A stretch of 64,000 nt of DNA from Rhizobiaceae bacterium. Lineage in GTDB: Bacteria > Pseudomonadota > Alphaproteobacteria > Rhizobiales > Rhizobiaceae. Shown one piece after another: positions 1-9,415 of this stretch. A model generated the notes under the pieces. The model saw only the letters and a list, made by a program, of their open reading frames with translations. It did no database searches and was not told where the DNA came from. The first letter of the stretch is position 1. Each line of letters opens with the position of its first letter. Where the stretch lies: NCBI GenBank assembly GCA_019635695.1, contig JAHBYZ010000015.1, positions 23,991 through 87,990 on the forward strand. Reading direction: 5' to 3'. A program made the position numbers and the translations under genes.

Positions 1-482
1 TCCAGCACGAGGCGTTCCGCCTCAACCCCCAGCCCGATCAACAGCCGGGGTGCGGTGTCGCCGTCGGCCTCGCCCTCCAGCGCCAGCGCTCCGGACCCGC
101 CGGTGACGACGACCCGCGCGGCCGGATAGCGCCGCGCCAGCACCGCTGCCTCCACGAACCGGTCGCCGGAAGCGTTAAGCTCGTAACCGCCGCGCGCGAG
201 GTTGACCGCTCCCTCGAACCCGCCGCCGAGCACGATGATGCCGGCGACCTGCTCCGGCGGCGGATTGGGGCGCGCGAAGCGGTCTTCGAGCGGGTGCAGC
301 ATGAGCGCGCCCAGCGACGTCCAGGTCGACAACGCAACCACGAGGAGGCCGCCGGCGAGGCTGAAGGTCGTGAACCGGCGCCGGCCGAGAAGCAGGGCGA
401 CAAGCGCTGCGGCCACCAGGATGCCAATCAGGTTGATCGGCTGGATGACCAGCGAGAAGATCTTCGAAAGATAGAAAAACAC
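1..482 (-). CDS. YdcF/SanA-like DUF218 membrane protein (C-terminus cut by window edge)
   Basis: The reading frame starts at a GTG (480-482) three bases after the stop of the upstream gene and runs off the left edge of the window with no stop. About 160 residues are visible. Two hydrophobic stretches lie in roughly the first 60 residues. A DUF218-type core follows with the segment GIIVLGGGFEGA, a second glycine-rich strand VVVTGGSGAL, and ERLVLE at the window edge, where family members usually continue into a conserved NT-ENA motif. Members are inner-membrane proteins linked to envelope and peptidoglycan physiology, with no defined reaction. The tight spacing suggests co-transcription with the membrane protein at 486-1202. 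Confidence 0.75.
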   Translation of the reverse strand, partial: MFFYLSKIFSLVIQPINLIGILVAAALVALLLGRRRFTTFSLAGGLLVVALSTWTSLGALMLHPLEDRFARPNPPPEQVAGIIVLGGGFEGAVNLARGGYELNASGDRFVEAAVLARRYPAARVVVTGGSGALALEGEADGDTAPRLLIGLGVEAERLVL

Positions 483-485
483 GGT

Positions 486-1202
486 TCAGCCGGCCTTTGC
501 AGCGGCGCTGTCGAGAACCGCGCCCGGCAGATGCCGGGCAATTGCGGCAAGAACGAAACGCACCTCGTCGTCGGTCAGGCTCGACCCGAAGGTACGCATG
601 GCGCCGCCGGCCTCGTAGGCGATGCCCCGGCCGGACACGAGGCGGCCTTTTCTCATGGTGGCCTCGCCCTTGCGGAACTTGGTCGCCTCGCCCGGTCCCC
701 AGACCTTCTTGAAACGGAACGGACCGAAGCCCCAGTCGGAAACAACCGCGCCCGCGGTGATGAACAGCCGTTCGCTGCCGAACAGCTGCCACAGCACCCC
801 GAACGCGGCGCCCATGCCGCCGATGGTCCAGATCGTGACCCAGAAGATCAGGAAGGCGGAACTGATGCTGAAGCCGTTGCGATAGATCTCGTACAGCGCG
901 AACCATTCGCCGGCCGCCCAGCCGCCGAGCCACAAAAGGATGAACACGATCGCGAAAATCTGCTTCACGGAAGGGACGTGAACGCCAAGACCGTCCGCCG
1001 TCTCGCGAATGGTGATGCGCAGCGGCTCGGTCGACTTGGGAAAGGTGCCGGCCAGCGTCGGGCGGTAGTCTGAACCCTCCGCCGGCCAGCTCGTCGGCTG
1101 GCCGACCGTCGCACTCGTGCCGGCAAGCGCGTCGCGCGACAGCGCCGCCTGCCGCGCCTTGAGCTGCCCCAGTATCTTCTTGCGTTCGTCGCGCCCCGCC
1201 AT
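486..1202 (-). CDS. conserved hypothetical membrane protein, 238 aa
   Basis: I do not recognise a named family. The first 75 residues are polar and probably cytoplasmic. Two strongly hydrophobic segments follow at about residues 82-104 and 113-141, a bitopic hairpin. The soluble C-terminal ~95 residues include a basic patch (FRFKKVWGPGEATKFRKGEATMR read in part) and end in an alanine-rich tail. The ATG at 1200-1202 is the only good start. It sits between gatA (stop 1228) and the YdcF-like gene three bases downstream on the same strand, so it may be transcribed with both. No catalytic motif is visible and no function is proposed. Confidence 0.7.
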   Translation of the reverse strand: MAGRDERKKILGQLKARQAALSRDALAGTSATVGQPTSWPAEGSDYRPTLAGTFPKSTEPLRITIRETADGLGVHVPSVKQIFAIVFILLWLGGWAAGEWFALYEIYRNGFSISSAFLIFWVTIWTIGGMGAAFGVLWQLFGSERLFITAGAVVSDWGFGPFRFKKVWGPGEATKFRKGEATMRKGRLVSGRGIAYEAGGAMRTFGSSLTDDEVRFVLAAIARHLPGAVLDSAAAKAG

Positions 1203-1227
1203 CAGGCGATGGTAGCCGATTCGGCGA

Positions 1228-2709
1228 CTACCACCACTTTGACGGTTCGAACCGGCCGGCAGCCTTCTCGATGACCGCGCCGGTGCGGAACAGCATCTCC
1301 TCGTCGAACGGGCGGCCGATGAGCTGGAGGCCGAGCGGCAGGCCGCTGGCGTCGAGACCGGCGGGAACGGCGATTCCCGGCAGGCCGGCCATGTTCACCG
1401 TCACCGTGAAGATGTCGTTCAGATACATCTTCACCGGATCGGCGGCCATGTCCTGATCGGCCAGACCGAAAGCGGCGGACGGCGTGGCCGGCGTCAGGAT
1501 GGCGTCCACGCCTGCCGCGAATGCGTCCTCGAAGTCCTTCTTGATGAGAGTGCGGACCTTCTGCGCCTTGACGTAGTAGGCGTCGTAATAGCCGGCCGAC
1601 AGCACATAGGTGCCGATCATAATGCGCCGCTTGACCTCGCGACCGAAGCCGGCGGCGCGGGAATTCTCGTACATCTCGACGATGTCCTTGCCCGGCACAC
1701 GCAGGCCGTAGCGCACGCCGTCGTACCGGGCGAGGTTGGACGACGCCTCGGCGGGCGCCACGATGTAATAGGCCGGCAGCGCGTATTTCGTATGCGGCAG
1801 CGAGATGTCGACGATCTCGGCGCCGGCGTCCTTCATCCACGCTATGCCCTTCTGCCACAGCGCCTCGATCTCGGCCGGCATGCCATCGACGCGGTACTCG
1901 CGGGGAATGCCGATCTTCAGGCCCTTGAGCGACTTGCCGAGCGAAGCCTCGTAATCCGGCACCGGCAGGTCGACGGAGGTCGTGTCCTTGTCGTCGACCG
2001 AGGCCATCGAACGCAGCATGATCGCGGCGTCGCGCACGTCGCGGGCGATCGGCCCCGCCTGGTCGAGCGACGAGGCGAAAGCGACCACGCCCCAGCGCGA
2101 CACGCGGCCGTAGGTCGGCTTGATGCCGACGGTAGCGGTGAAGGCCGCCGGCTGGCGGATCGACCCGCCGGTGTCGGTGGCGGTCGCGCCAGCCGCGAGC
2201 CAGCCGGCGACGGCCGAGGCCGAGCCGCCGGACGAGCCGCCCGGCACGAGATCGCGGTTGGAGCCGCGCGCGCGCCACGGGTTCTTCACCGGGCCGTAAT
2301 AGGAGGTCTCGTTGGACGAGCCCATGGCGAACTCGTCCATGTTGAGCTTGCCCAGCATGACCGCGCCGTCGCGCCAAAGGTTGGCGGTGACGGTGGACTC
2401 GTAGCGCGGCTTGAAGGCGTCGAGCACATGGCTCGCCGCCTGCGTGTGCACGCCCTCGGTGGCGAACAGGTCCTTTATCCCGAGCGGAATGCCTTCCAGC
2501 GCGCCCGCCTCGCCCTTGGCGAAACGCGCGTCGGACGCCTTGGCCATGGCGCGCGCCTTGTCGTGGGTGACCGCGACATAAGCGTTGAAGGTGGGGTTGG
2601 CGGCGTCGATGGCCGAGAGGTAGCTCTCGGTCAGCTCGGTCGCGGAAAATTCCTTCGCCGCGAGCTTGGCGCGCGCCTCAGCGATCGTAAACTTCGTCAG
2701 GTCGCTCAT
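1228..2709 (-). CDS. gatA: aspartyl/glutamyl-tRNA amidotransferase subunit A
   Basis: GatA is the amidase subunit of GatCAB. It releases ammonia from glutamine and amidates mischarged Glu-tRNA(Gln) or Asp-tRNA(Asn) in the cytoplasm. The 493-residue length is normal. The amidase-signature triad is visible: Lys79 in IPLGIKD, Ser159 in the GGSSGGS loop and Ser183 in [10 protein letters not shown]. The 24-residue spacing between the two serines is the family spacing. The gene begins five bases after the gatC stop, so the pair is translated together. gatB is not in the window, which is common in this group. Confidence 0.97.
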   Translation of the reverse strand: MSDLTKFTIAEARAKLAAKEFSATELTESYLSAIDAANPTFNAYVAVTHDKARAMAKASDARFAKGEAGALEGIPLGIKDLFATEGVHTQAASHVLDAFKPRYESTVTANLWRDGAVMLGKLNMDEFAMGSSNETSYYGPVKNPWRARGSNRDLVPGGSSGGSASAVAGWLAAGATATDTGGSIRQPAAFTATVGIKPTYGRVSRWGVVAFASSLDQAGPIARDVRDAAIMLRSMASVDDKDTTSVDLPVPDYEASLGKSLKGLKIGIPREYRVDGMPAEIEALWQKGIAWMKDAGAEIVDISLPHTKYALPAYYIVAPAEASSNLARYDGVRYGLRVPGKDIVEMYENSRAAGFGREVKRRIMIGTYVLSAGYYDAYYVKAQKVRTLIKKDFEDAFAAGVDAILTPATPSAAFGLADQDMAADPVKMYLNDIFTVTVNMAGLPGIAVPAGLDASGLPLGLQLIGRPFDEEMLFRTGAVIEKAAGRFEPSKWW

Positions 2710-2714
2710 GCCGC

Positions 2715-3002
2715 CTACTCCACGACCTTCGGGACGAGGAAGAAGGCTTCCTCGGTCGCGGGCGCGTTGGCGACGATGTCGCCGGCCTTGCCGCCGTCGG
2801 TCACCACGTCCTGCCGCTTCTTCATCGCCATCGGCGTCACCGAGGTCATCGGTTCGACGCCGGACACGTCGACCTCGTCAAGCTGCGCGACGAAGCCAAG
2901 TATGGCGTTGAGCTCGCCGGTCATGCGTTGCGCGTCGGCCTCGTCGACGGCGATGCGGGCGAGCCGCGCGACGCGCTTCACTGTGGCGATGTCGACCGAC
3001 AT
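2715..3002 (-). CDS. gatC: aspartyl/glutamyl-tRNA amidotransferase subunit C
   Basis: GatC is the small subunit that wraps around and stabilises GatA and GatB. The 95-residue protein begins [17 protein letters not shown], the usual GatC N-terminus. It carries the [22 protein letters not shown] segment typical of the family and ends in the acidic FFLVPKVVE tail. It is first in a two-gene unit with gatA immediately downstream on the minus strand. The 96 bases upstream (3003-3098) separate it from the next gene and presumably hold its promoter, although no clear -35/-10 pair was found. Confidence 0.96.
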   Translation of the reverse strand: MSVDIATVKRVARLARIAVDEADAQRMTGELNAILGFVAQLDEVDVSGVEPMTSVTPMAMKKRQDVVTDGGKAGDIVANAPATEEAFFLVPKVVE

Positions 3003-3098
3003 GCGGGGATGCTCCGGAACCGATACGAAACGTATCGGCGGCCTATAGCGGCGCCCGCGCTGCGGCGCAACAACGGCGCGGCAGCGCGGGCGACAGGG

Positions 3099-3512
3099 CT
3101 ACGGCATCTTCACGCCTTCGCACAGATAATAGACCCCGGCATTGCCGGGATTATCCGATGCCGCCGAGGTCAGCGGCGACGACACCTCGATCTCGCCTTC
3201 GGCGCGCGGCATGAAGGCATAGACCTCGGGGTAAGCGTAGCCCGGCTCTTCGCAAAGCATCGTCGCCACCGCACCGATGGATCGTGTCGCCTTCTTCCAG
3301 TCGACGAACTCGCAATTGTACTCGATGCCTTCAATGCCGCGCGCTGTCAGCACGGTCTCGCCATTGCCGATGAAGCCATCGAAATCCTTCTTCGCCTCGG
3401 CGCACTGTTCTGGCGAACGGGCGTAGACGCCCTTGATCATGTCCTGCTGCGCCACTGCCGGAGCCGCGGGAATCAAAATCGCAGCCGCAACAACCAAGCC
3501 ATTGATTCTCAT
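3099..3512 (-). CDS. small secreted protein of unknown function
   Basis: The 137-residue product has a clean signal peptide: two early charges (MRIN), a hydrophobic core to about residue 18, and an AVAQQ junction predicting cleavage after Ala21. The mature ~116 residues contain four cysteines at 37, 67, 87 and 131, which could form two disulfides in the periplasm. The ATG overlaps the stop of the upstream metallo-hydrolase by four bases (ATGA), so the two are translationally coupled. No family is recognised. Rhizobial genomes hold many similar short periplasmic proteins, but the coupling to the hydrolase may not mean a shared function. Confidence 0.7.
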   Translation of the reverse strand: MRINGLVVAAAILIPAAPAVAQQDMIKGVYARSPEQCAEAKKDFDGFIGNGETVLTARGIEGIEYNCEFVDWKKATRSIGAVATMLCEEPGYAYPEVYAFMPRAEGEIEVSSPLTSAASDNPGNAGVYYLCEGVKMP

Positions 3513-4216
3513 AGCGTCACCACCTCTCCCGGTTTCGGAGTCAGAACCCTGGTGTCGCCGCCCTGCATGCCCTCGACGAACTTCTCCGCGCTCTGGTCCA
3601 GCATCGGGAAAGAGGCATAATGGCAGGGCAGCACCGTCTCGAAATTGAAGTAGCGGCGGCAGGCCAGCGCGGCCACCGCGCCGCCCATGGTGAAGCGGTC
3701 GCCGATGGGCACGATGCCGACCTTCGGCTGGTGCAGCTCGTTGATGAGCGCCATGTCGGAGAAGATGTCGGTGTCGCCCATGTGGTAGACGCTTTCGCCG
3801 TCCGGGAAATGCAGAACGAGACCGAGCGGATTGCCAAGATAGACGTTCTTGCCGTCGCCCGTGTTGAACGAGGACGAGTGGTCGGCGCGCACGAAGGTCG
3901 TGGTGAAGCCGCCGCAGTCGACCGTGCCGCCGGTGTTGCCGGGGTTGATGCGGCTGCCGTCGTGTCCCTGCCCGACCAGCCACATGCAGATCTCGAAATT
4001 GGCGACGAGTTGCGCGCCGGTCTTCTTCAGGATCTTCAGCGCGTCGCCGACATGGTCGTTGTGGCCGTGGGTCAGCAGCACGTGGGTCACACCCTGCGCC
4101 GGCTTTTCCCAGCCGCCGGTCCACCACGGCACATCCGACAGGAACGGATCGATGAGGATGACGGCCTTGCCGTGTTCGATGCGGAAGGCCGACTGGCCGT
4201 ACCATGTGATCTTCAT
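3509..4216 (-). CDS. metal-dependent hydrolase, metallo-beta-lactamase fold (UPF0173-like)
   Basis: A 235-residue protein starting [11 protein letters not shown], the opening typical of UPF0173 hydrolases. The metal-binding HxHxDH signature appears as HGHNDH (His50, His52, Asp54, His55), with further histidines in ADHSSS, MGDTDIF and [10 protein letters not shown]. The ATG at 4214-4216 was chosen because a GAGGAGG ribosome binding site lies about eight bases upstream; the frame is open further upstream but without homologous residues. The physiological substrate of this family is unknown. The downstream secreted protein overlaps its stop by four bases. Confidence 0.88.
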   Translation of the reverse strand: MKITWYGQSAFRIEHGKAVILIDPFLSDVPWWTGGWEKPAQGVTHVLLTHGHNDHVGDALKILKKTGAQLVANFEICMWLVGQGHDGSRINPGNTGGTVDCGGFTTTFVRADHSSSFNTGDGKNVYLGNPLGLVLHFPDGESVYHMGDTDIFSDMALINELHQPKVGIVPIGDRFTMGGAVAALACRRYFNFETVLPCHYASFPMLDQSAEKFVEGMQGGDTRVLTPKPGEVVTL

Positions 4217-4289
4217 GCGCCGCGCCTCCTCGCTTTCGGTCGGATCGCAGGATAGGACGGCGCATGATGAAGTCAAAGCGGATGCGTGC

Positions 4290-4763
4290 GTGACCACGCT
4301 GTCACTTGATGACCTGCCGGCGCTGCTTGCCCCCGGCACGACGCTGGCCGGCCTCGACCTCGGCACCAAGACCATCGGGCTTGCCGTATCCGACCGCTCG
4401 CTGGCCTTCGCCCACCCGCGCCCGGTGATCGCGAGGAAAAAATTCGGCAAGGACGCCGAGGCGCTGCTGAAGGCTTTTGCCGCCGATCAGGTGGCGGCCG
4501 TGGTCATCGGCCTGCCGGTCAACATGGACGGCTCCGAGGGGCCGCGCGCGCAGGCTTCGCGCGCCTTCGTGCGCAACATGGCACAGCTCACTGCCCTGCC
4601 CTTCGCTTTCTGGGACGAGCGGCTGTCGACCGTGGCCGCGGAGCGCACGCTGATCGAGATGGATTTTTCGAGGAAGCGGCGCGACGGAATGATCGATTCG
4701 GCCGCCGCCGCCTTCATTCTGCAGGGAGCGCTGGACCGGCTGCGGGTTCTGCGCCAGCCGTAG
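4290..4763 (+). CDS. ruvX: putative pre-16S rRNA nuclease / Holliday junction resolvase-like protein
   Basis: A 157-residue YqgF/RuvX protein with an RNase-H-like fold. It has the opening strand [15 protein letters not shown] with the first catalytic aspartate, the central [17 protein letters not shown] motif, and [15 protein letters not shown] near the C-terminus. Family members mature the 5' end of 16S rRNA. The GTG at 4290 is the only start giving the family N-terminus; no strong ribosome binding site is visible. The gene is divergent from the metallo-hydrolase, and its last 50 bases overlap the convergent gene at 4714-5043. Confidence 0.9.
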   Translation: MTTLSLDDLPALLAPGTTLAGLDLGTKTIGLAVSDRSLAFAHPRPVIARKKFGKDAEALLKAFAADQVAAVVIGLPVNMDGSEGPRAQASRAFVRNMAQLTALPFAFWDERLSTVAAERTLIEMDFSRKRRDGMIDSAAAAFILQGALDRLRVLRQP

Positions 4764-5043
4764 AGGCTGCACGGCGCGCCTCCCACCACGAGCGGATGTC
4801 GGCGCGGCGGCGCCAGCCTAGGATGCCGAAGATGATGGCCGTGTCGACGGCGCAGGCGCGGGCCACCATCGCCGGGATCACCGCCGGGTCGATGCCCAGC
4901 ATGTCGCCGTAGAAGCGGAAGGCGAAGTCGTGGACGACGCGGCTGAGGATCAGCCAGCCGAAATTCATGTCGTAGTAGGACAGCCCGAACCAGCCCCAGA
5001 ACAGGCCCATCGGCACGGCCCAGAAAAGCAGGATGTACTTCAT
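4714..5043 (-). CDS. small membrane protein, 109 aa, conserved in rhizobia
   Basis: The protein starts [30 protein letters not shown] and has a hydrophobic N-terminal helix, a second likely membrane segment around residues 58-76 ([20 protein letters not shown]), and a positively charged tail. I recall similar ~110-residue proteins with the YDMNFGW motif beside ruvX in Mesorhizobium, but no function is known. Its ATG shares one base with the stop of the preceding gene (TGATG), so the pair is translationally coupled. The 3' end runs 50 bases into ruvX on the opposite strand. Confidence 0.72.
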   Translation of the reverse strand: MKYILLFWAVPMGLFWGWFGLSYYDMNFGWLILSRVVHDFAFRFYGDMLGIDPAVIPAMVARACAVDTAIIFGILGWRRRADIRSWWEARRAASTAGAEPAAGPALPAE

Positions 5044-5588
5044 CAGGCCGCTCCGCCCGCCCGGTTGTAGAACGGGAAACGCACGACGTTGACATTGGCT
5101 GCAGCCGCCGCCGCCATCTGCCGCGCTACCACGGGGGCGGCCGCCGGCAACGGCGCAGGATCGGCCAGCGCGACGCGCAGCCCCACGAGCGAGGCGACCA
5201 GAAGCGCGAGGCAGAACAGCGACGCGCCGAGCATAACACCGCTGCCGGCCAGCGCCAGCGTCAGCACAACCAGGCCCGCGATGCCGAAGGCGCCGCCATG
5301 GGCGATCTCGCAGAGGAAACGCGTATGCGCGGCGCCCTCGCGGGCTGTCAGCGCCGCCGACAGCGAGACCGTGGCGAACAGCGCGGCGACGACTGTTGCG
5401 CCGAAACACAGGCCGCCCATCACGGCATTGCCGGGCAAGGTCTCGACCGCGTGCCCGTCGAGCGGAAGGCCGAAGGCGGCGATCGCGGCGACCGGCCCGT
5501 CCTCGGCGCCGAACAGCGCAAATGCGGCGACGAGCGAAAACAGCGCCGTCCAGCCGAACGTGGTAAGGATTGCCGCAGCCTGCTTCAT
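5043..5588 (-). CDS. membrane protein with four predicted helices, 181 aa
   Basis: No family is recognised. The start at 5586-5588 (MKQAAAILTTFGW) was chosen because GAGGGG lies six bases upstream and the residues before it are arginine-rich and not protein-like. Four hydrophobic segments are visible: about residues 8-25, 55-78, 93-117 and 119-137. The C-terminal third is alanine-rich and ends VVRFPFYNRAGGAA. Coupling to the small membrane gene downstream (one-base overlap) suggests a two-gene unit of membrane proteins. The region upstream (5589-5741) is a divergent promoter region shared with the AEC transporter. Confidence 0.65.
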   Translation of the reverse strand: MKQAAAILTTFGWTALFSLVAAFALFGAEDGPVAAIAAFGLPLDGHAVETLPGNAVMGGLCFGATVVAALFATVSLSAALTAREGAAHTRFLCEIAHGGAFGIAGLVVLTLALAGSGVMLGASLFCLALLVASLVGLRVALADPAPLPAAAPVVARQMAAAAAANVNVVRFPFYNRAGGAA

Positions 5589-5741
5589 GGACCCCTCGTA
5601 TCGGGCCGGCACAGTGTGGCGGCAACGACGCGGCCGCAATCGAAACCATTTGTTAAGGTTAACGCGACGCCGGGCTGGCCCAAGCGGCCGCGCTTTACAG
5701 GCGGAACGGCATTCTCCTATGTGCGCCACCGGGGGATTCCT

Positions 5742-6680
5742 GTGCTCGCAATCTTCGAAAGCATCCTGCCGATCTTTCTGCTGATCGTGGCGGGTCTCCT
5801 GCTGCGCCGCACGCCGCTAATGGATGGGGCCGGATGGCGCGGGCTGGAACAATTATCCTACTGGGTGCTCTACCCCATTCTCCTCTTCGACACGGTCTCC
5901 GGCGCCGATTTCTCCTCGCTGTCGCTCGACGCCATGTTCGCGGCCCTTCTGGGCTCCGTCTTCATCGTGGCGGCGGGCGTGCTGGCGACATGGCCGATAT
6001 GGCGCGCCGCCGGAGCCGCGAGCCGCGCCGAGTTCTCCTCGGTCTTCCAGACGGCACTGCGCTGGAACGGCTTCGTCGCGCTGGCGGTGGCCCAGAAGCT
6101 GTATCCGCCGGAGGGCGCGGCCGTTGTCGCGCTGGCGATGGCCGTCATCATCATCCCCATCAACATCATGTCGGTGTCGGTCGTCTCGCGCTTCGGCCAC
6201 GGTGGCGCGAACTGGGCGAATGTGCTGCGCGCCATGGCGAAGAACCCGCTCATCGTCGCCGTCGGCGCGGGCCTGCTCATCCGCCTGCTTCCGGGCGGGC
6301 TCTACGAACCGGTGGAACGCGGCTTCGACCTGCTCGGCCAGGCCGCCATCGGCATGGGACTGCTCTCGATCGGCGCGGGACTTCGGCCGGCCGACATGTT
6401 CTCGGCACGGCCGGCCATGTGGTTCCCGGTCGTCGTGAAGCTGCTGGTGATGCCGGCGCTGATGTGCGGGCTCGGCCTCGCAGTCGGTCTGACCGGCCCC
6501 GCGCTGGTCTACGTCGTGCTGTGCGGCTCGGTGCCGACCGCGCTCAACGGCTACATGCTGGCGCGCCAGCTCGGCGGCGACGCCGAGTTCTACGCCGCCG
6601 TCACCACGCTGCAGACCGTGCTGGCGGTGCTCACCATGCCGGCCGCACTCGCGCTCGCCGCCTACGCCGCCTCGGGATAG
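5742..6680 (+). CDS. AEC (auxin efflux carrier) family permease
   Basis: A 312-residue integral membrane protein with about ten hydrophobic segments. It has the family layout: an N-terminal half ending near RFGHGG, a hydrophilic linker with RAMAKNPLIVAVGAG, and a C-terminal half containing GAGLRPADMF and the conserved PTALNGYMLARQLGGD helix. AEC proteins of bacteria are usually annotated as malonate or organic-acid/auxin-like permeases; the substrate cannot be read from sequence. The GTG at 5742 is preceded by GGGGGA at good spacing; an in-frame GTG at 5721 is the alternative. The last 19 bases overlap the convergent acyl-CoA dehydrogenase gene. Confidence 0.88.
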   Translation: MLAIFESILPIFLLIVAGLLLRRTPLMDGAGWRGLEQLSYWVLYPILLFDTVSGADFSSLSLDAMFAALLGSVFIVAAGVLATWPIWRAAGAASRAEFSSVFQTALRWNGFVALAVAQKLYPPEGAAVVALAMAVIIIPINIMSVSVVSRFGHGGANWANVLRAMAKNPLIVAVGAGLLIRLLPGGLYEPVERGFDLLGQAAIGMGLLSIGAGLRPADMFSARPAMWFPVVVKLLVMPALMCGLGLAVGLTGPALVYVVLCGSVPTALNGYMLARQLGGDAEFYAAVTTLQTVLAVLTMPAALALAAYAASG

Positions 6681-8287
6681 AGTGTGTCGACGATAGCGCG
6701 CGCGTCGTGGCGCGCCGGCAGCATGCCGTAGGTGCTGCGCCACTGGCCAGCGAGCCGCGTCTCGATGAAGGCGTCGGCGATGCGACCGGCACCCAGCCGC
6801 CGCAATTCGGCCGCGGCCGCCGCCAGCGCAAGCTGCTCGGTGAGGATGCGCGCCGAGCCTTCGTCCGACAGCGACATTTCGATCGCCGCGCGCAGCACAC
6901 CGACCGTGCCCTTGCCGGCCGGCCCGAGATCGCGCCGCAGCGCCTCCATCACCTCGTCGAAAAGCCCGGGCGCGCGCTTGAGCACGCGCAGCACGTCGAG
7001 CGCCATGACGTTGCCCGAGCCCTCCCAGATGGCGTTGACGGGCGCCTCGCGATAGTGCCGCGCGATCGGCAGTTCCTCGACATAGCCGTTGCCGCCCATG
7101 CACTCCATCGCCTCGTAGATGAGCGGCGGCGCGCTCTTGCACACCCAGTACTTGACCACCGGCGTCATGGCGCGGGCGAAGGCCGCGTGCTCGCGTCCGT
7201 CGGCGGCCTCGTCGAAGGCGCGCGCCAGCCGGAACGACAGCGCCGTCGCGCCGGCCACGTCGAGCGCCAGGTCTGCCAGCACGCGCAGCATCAGCGGCTG
7301 GTCGATCAGTTGCTGGCCGAAAACCGAGCGGTGGCGCGCGTGATGCACGGCCTCGGCCACCGAGGCGCGCATGATGCCGGAGGACGCCAGCGCGCAGTCC
7401 AGCCGCGTCAGCGTCACCATGTCCATGATCGTCTTGACGCCCTGCCCCGGCTCGCCGACCGCCTCCGCGTGGACGTTGTCGAACTCGACCTCCGACGACG
7501 CGTTGGAACGGTTGCCGAGCTTGTCCTTGAGCCGCTGGAAGCGCAGCCCGTTGGCCTTTCCGTCCGGCAGGATGCGCGGCACGAGGAAGCAGGTCAGCCC
7601 CTCGCGCGCCTGCGCCAGCATCAGGAAGGCGTCGCACATGGGGGCCGACATGAACCATTTGTGGCCGCTTAGCCGGTAGCCGCCATTGACCCGTTCGGCG
7701 ACCGAGGAATTGGCGCGCACGTCGGTGCCGCCCTGCTTCTCGGTCATGCCCATGCCGAGCGTCAGCCCTTCCTTCTGCATCGGCGGTTTCTGGCTCGAAT
7801 CGTATTTGCGCGTGGTGACACGCGGCGCCCACTCCTTGAACAGCGCGGGCGCGTTCATAATCGCGGCAAGCGACGCGCTGGTCATGGTGATCGGGCACAG
7901 ATGCCCGCATTCCAGCTGCGCCGTCATGTAGAAACGCGCGCCGCGGCTCTGGTGACGCCGTCCGCGCTCGGCCTCGCCGCTCTCCCAGACGGAACCGTGC
8001 AGGCCGGCGGCGACCGAGCGGCGCATCAGTGCGTGATAGGCCGGGTGGAACTCGACCTGGTCGATGCGGTGCCCCTGCCGGTCGAAGGTCTTCAGCTTTG
8101 GCGTGATTTCGTTTGCGAGCCGGGCGCCGTCCATCGCTTCCGGGTTGCGCACGAAGCGGCCGATCTGGTCGAGCTCGCGCCGCACCGGCTCGCCGAAATC
8201 CTCGCCGAGCTGCATCAGCATCGGGTCGCTGCGCCAGGCGTTGGTGCCCGCAAGCGGCGGCGGCTGGTTGGTGACGTCGTGGTTCAA
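6662..8287 (-). CDS. acyl-CoA dehydrogenase family protein, AidB-like
   Basis: A 541-residue flavoprotein of the acyl-CoA dehydrogenase superfamily. It follows AidB in length and in the N-terminal TNQPPPLAGTN segment, GMGMTEKQGGTDVRAN, FLVPR, and the signature YEAMECMGGNGYVEELPIARHYREAP. Escherichia coli AidB is induced in the adaptive response to alkylation damage and binds DNA; whether this homologue does so or is a plain isovaleryl-CoA-type dehydrogenase cannot be told. The start is a TTG at 8285-8287 with GGGGA upstream; the next internal ATG would remove the conserved N-terminus. The gene is divergent from pyrB. Confidence 0.88.
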   Translation of the reverse strand: MNHDVTNQPPPLAGTNAWRSDPMLMQLGEDFGEPVRRELDQIGRFVRNPEAMDGARLANEITPKLKTFDRQGHRIDQVEFHPAYHALMRRSVAAGLHGSVWESGEAERGRRHQSRGARFYMTAQLECGHLCPITMTSASLAAIMNAPALFKEWAPRVTTRKYDSSQKPPMQKEGLTLGMGMTEKQGGTDVRANSSVAERVNGGYRLSGHKWFMSAPMCDAFLMLAQAREGLTCFLVPRILPDGKANGLRFQRLKDKLGNRSNASSEVEFDNVHAEAVGEPGQGVKTIMDMVTLTRLDCALASSGIMRASVAEAVHHARHRSVFGQQLIDQPLMLRVLADLALDVAGATALSFRLARAFDEAADGREHAAFARAMTPVVKYWVCKSAPPLIYEAMECMGGNGYVEELPIARHYREAPVNAIWEGSGNVMALDVLRVLKRAPGLFDEVMEALRRDLGPAGKGTVGVLRAAIEMSLSDEGSARILTEQLALAAAAAELRRLGAGRIADAFIETRLAGQWRSTYGMLPARHDARAIVDTLYPEAA

Positions 8288-8415
8288 TGGGCAGTCCCCC
8301 GCGCGCCTGCCTGAATCGCGGCGCCTGCCAAGGATTTTGCCCGATCGCGGACGGGAAAGCGAGAAGGCCGAGCGGCACGCGTTGCAGCATTTGCTGGGGA
8401 AAGCCGGCTGCGCGC

Positions 8416-8444
8416 TTGCGGCCTTCGCCCCCCATCCCTATAGC
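8416..8444 (+). promoter_or_regulatory. candidate sigma-70 promoter of pyrB
   Basis: TTGCGG and TATAGC are separated by exactly 17 bases just upstream of pyrB. A start about seven bases after the -10 would give a transcript with a leader of only about five bases before the ATG at 8456. The -35 is a weak match, so this is a suggestion rather than a firm call. Confidence 0.35.
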
Positions 8445-8455
8445 AGCCGCTTGAG

Positions 8456-9415
8456 ATGAGTTCCGCCCCGGCCTTCCCGCTGTTCCGCCACCGGCACCTG
8501 CTGGGGATACAGGGGCTTTCCCCCGAAGACATCAACCTTCTGCTCGACCGCGCAGATGCTGCCGTCGAGGTGTCGCGGCAGCGCGAGAAGAAGCTGTCGA
8601 CGCTGCGCGGGCGCACGCACATCAACCTCTTCTACGAGGCCTCGACGCGCACCCAGTCCTCCTTCGAGCTGGCGGGAAAGCGGCTCGGCGCGGACGTGAT
8701 GAACATGTCAGTGGCCTCGTCTTCGGTGAAGAAGGGCGAGACGCTCATCGACACGGCGATGACGCTGAACGCCATGAATCCCGACATCCTCGTCATTCGC
8801 CATTCGGCGGCGGGCGCGGCCGCCCTGCTGGCGCAGAAGGTCGGCTGCTCGGTAGTCAACGCCGGCGACGGCGCGCACGAGCATCCCACCCAGGCGCTGC
8901 TCGACGCGCTGACCATCCGCCGCAAGCTGGGCGACATCGGCGCGCTGACGGTGGCGATCTGCGGCGACGTGCTGCACTCGCGCGTGGCGCGGTCCAACAT
9001 ACTGATCCTGAATGCCCTGGGCGCCCGCGTGCGCGTCGTCGGCCCGTCGACACTGATGCCTTCGGGTATCGCGCAGATGGGCGTCGAGCCGTTCACGTCG
9101 ATGACGGAAGGGCTCAAGGGCGCCGATGTCGTGATGATGCTGCGGCTCCAGCGCGAGCGCATGGCGGGCTCGTTCGTGCCCTCGGTGCGCGAATATTTCC
9201 GCTTCTTCGGCCTCGACGCGGAAAAGCTGCGCCATGCGAAGCCCGGCGCGCTCGTCATGCATCCCGGCCCGATGAACCGCGGCGTCGAGATTTCGTCCGA
9301 GATCGCCGACGGCCCGCAGAGCGTCATCCAGGAGCAGGTCGAGATGGGCGTCGCCGTGCGGATGGCCGTCATGGAAGCGCTGCTCGACCCTCGGCGCAAC
9401 GAGGCGGGCGAATGA
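8456..9415 (+). CDS. pyrB: aspartate carbamoyltransferase catalytic subunit
   Basis: PyrB joins carbamoyl phosphate and aspartate to N-carbamoyl-aspartate, the first committed step of pyrimidine synthesis. The 319-residue protein has the carbamoyl-phosphate site [13 protein letters not shown] (STRT at residues 63-66) and HPTQALLD at 143-150. It also has the aspartate-binding loop [10 protein letters not shown] and the [12 protein letters not shown] segment. The ATG overlaps no other gene, while its stop overlaps the pyrC-like start by four bases (ATGA). There is no pyrI regulatory subunit. The coupled neighbour is a non-canonical dihydroorotase homologue, as in the class of ATCases that form a complex with PyrC-like chains. 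Confidence 0.97.
   Translation: MSSAPAFPLFRHRHLLGIQGLSPEDINLLLDRADAAVEVSRQREKKLSTLRGRTHINLFYEASTRTQSSFELAGKRLGADVMNMSVASSSVKKGETLIDTAMTLNAMNPDILVIRHSAAGAAALLAQKVGCSVVNAGDGAHEHPTQALLDALTIRRKLGDIGALTVAICGDVLHSRVARSNILILNALGARVRVVGPSTLMPSGIAQMGVEPFTSMTEGLKGADVVMMLRLQRERMAGSFVPSVREYFRFFGLDAEKLRHAKPGALVMHPGPMNRGVEISSEIADGPQSVIQEQVEMGVAVRMAVMEALLDPRRNEAGE

Noticed and set aside
5853..8435. 860-codon minus-strand open frame
   Set aside because: It shadows the AEC transporter and the acyl-CoA dehydrogenase in another frame; the translation is Arg/Ala/Gly-rich with no motif, as expected of a GC-rich shadow frame.
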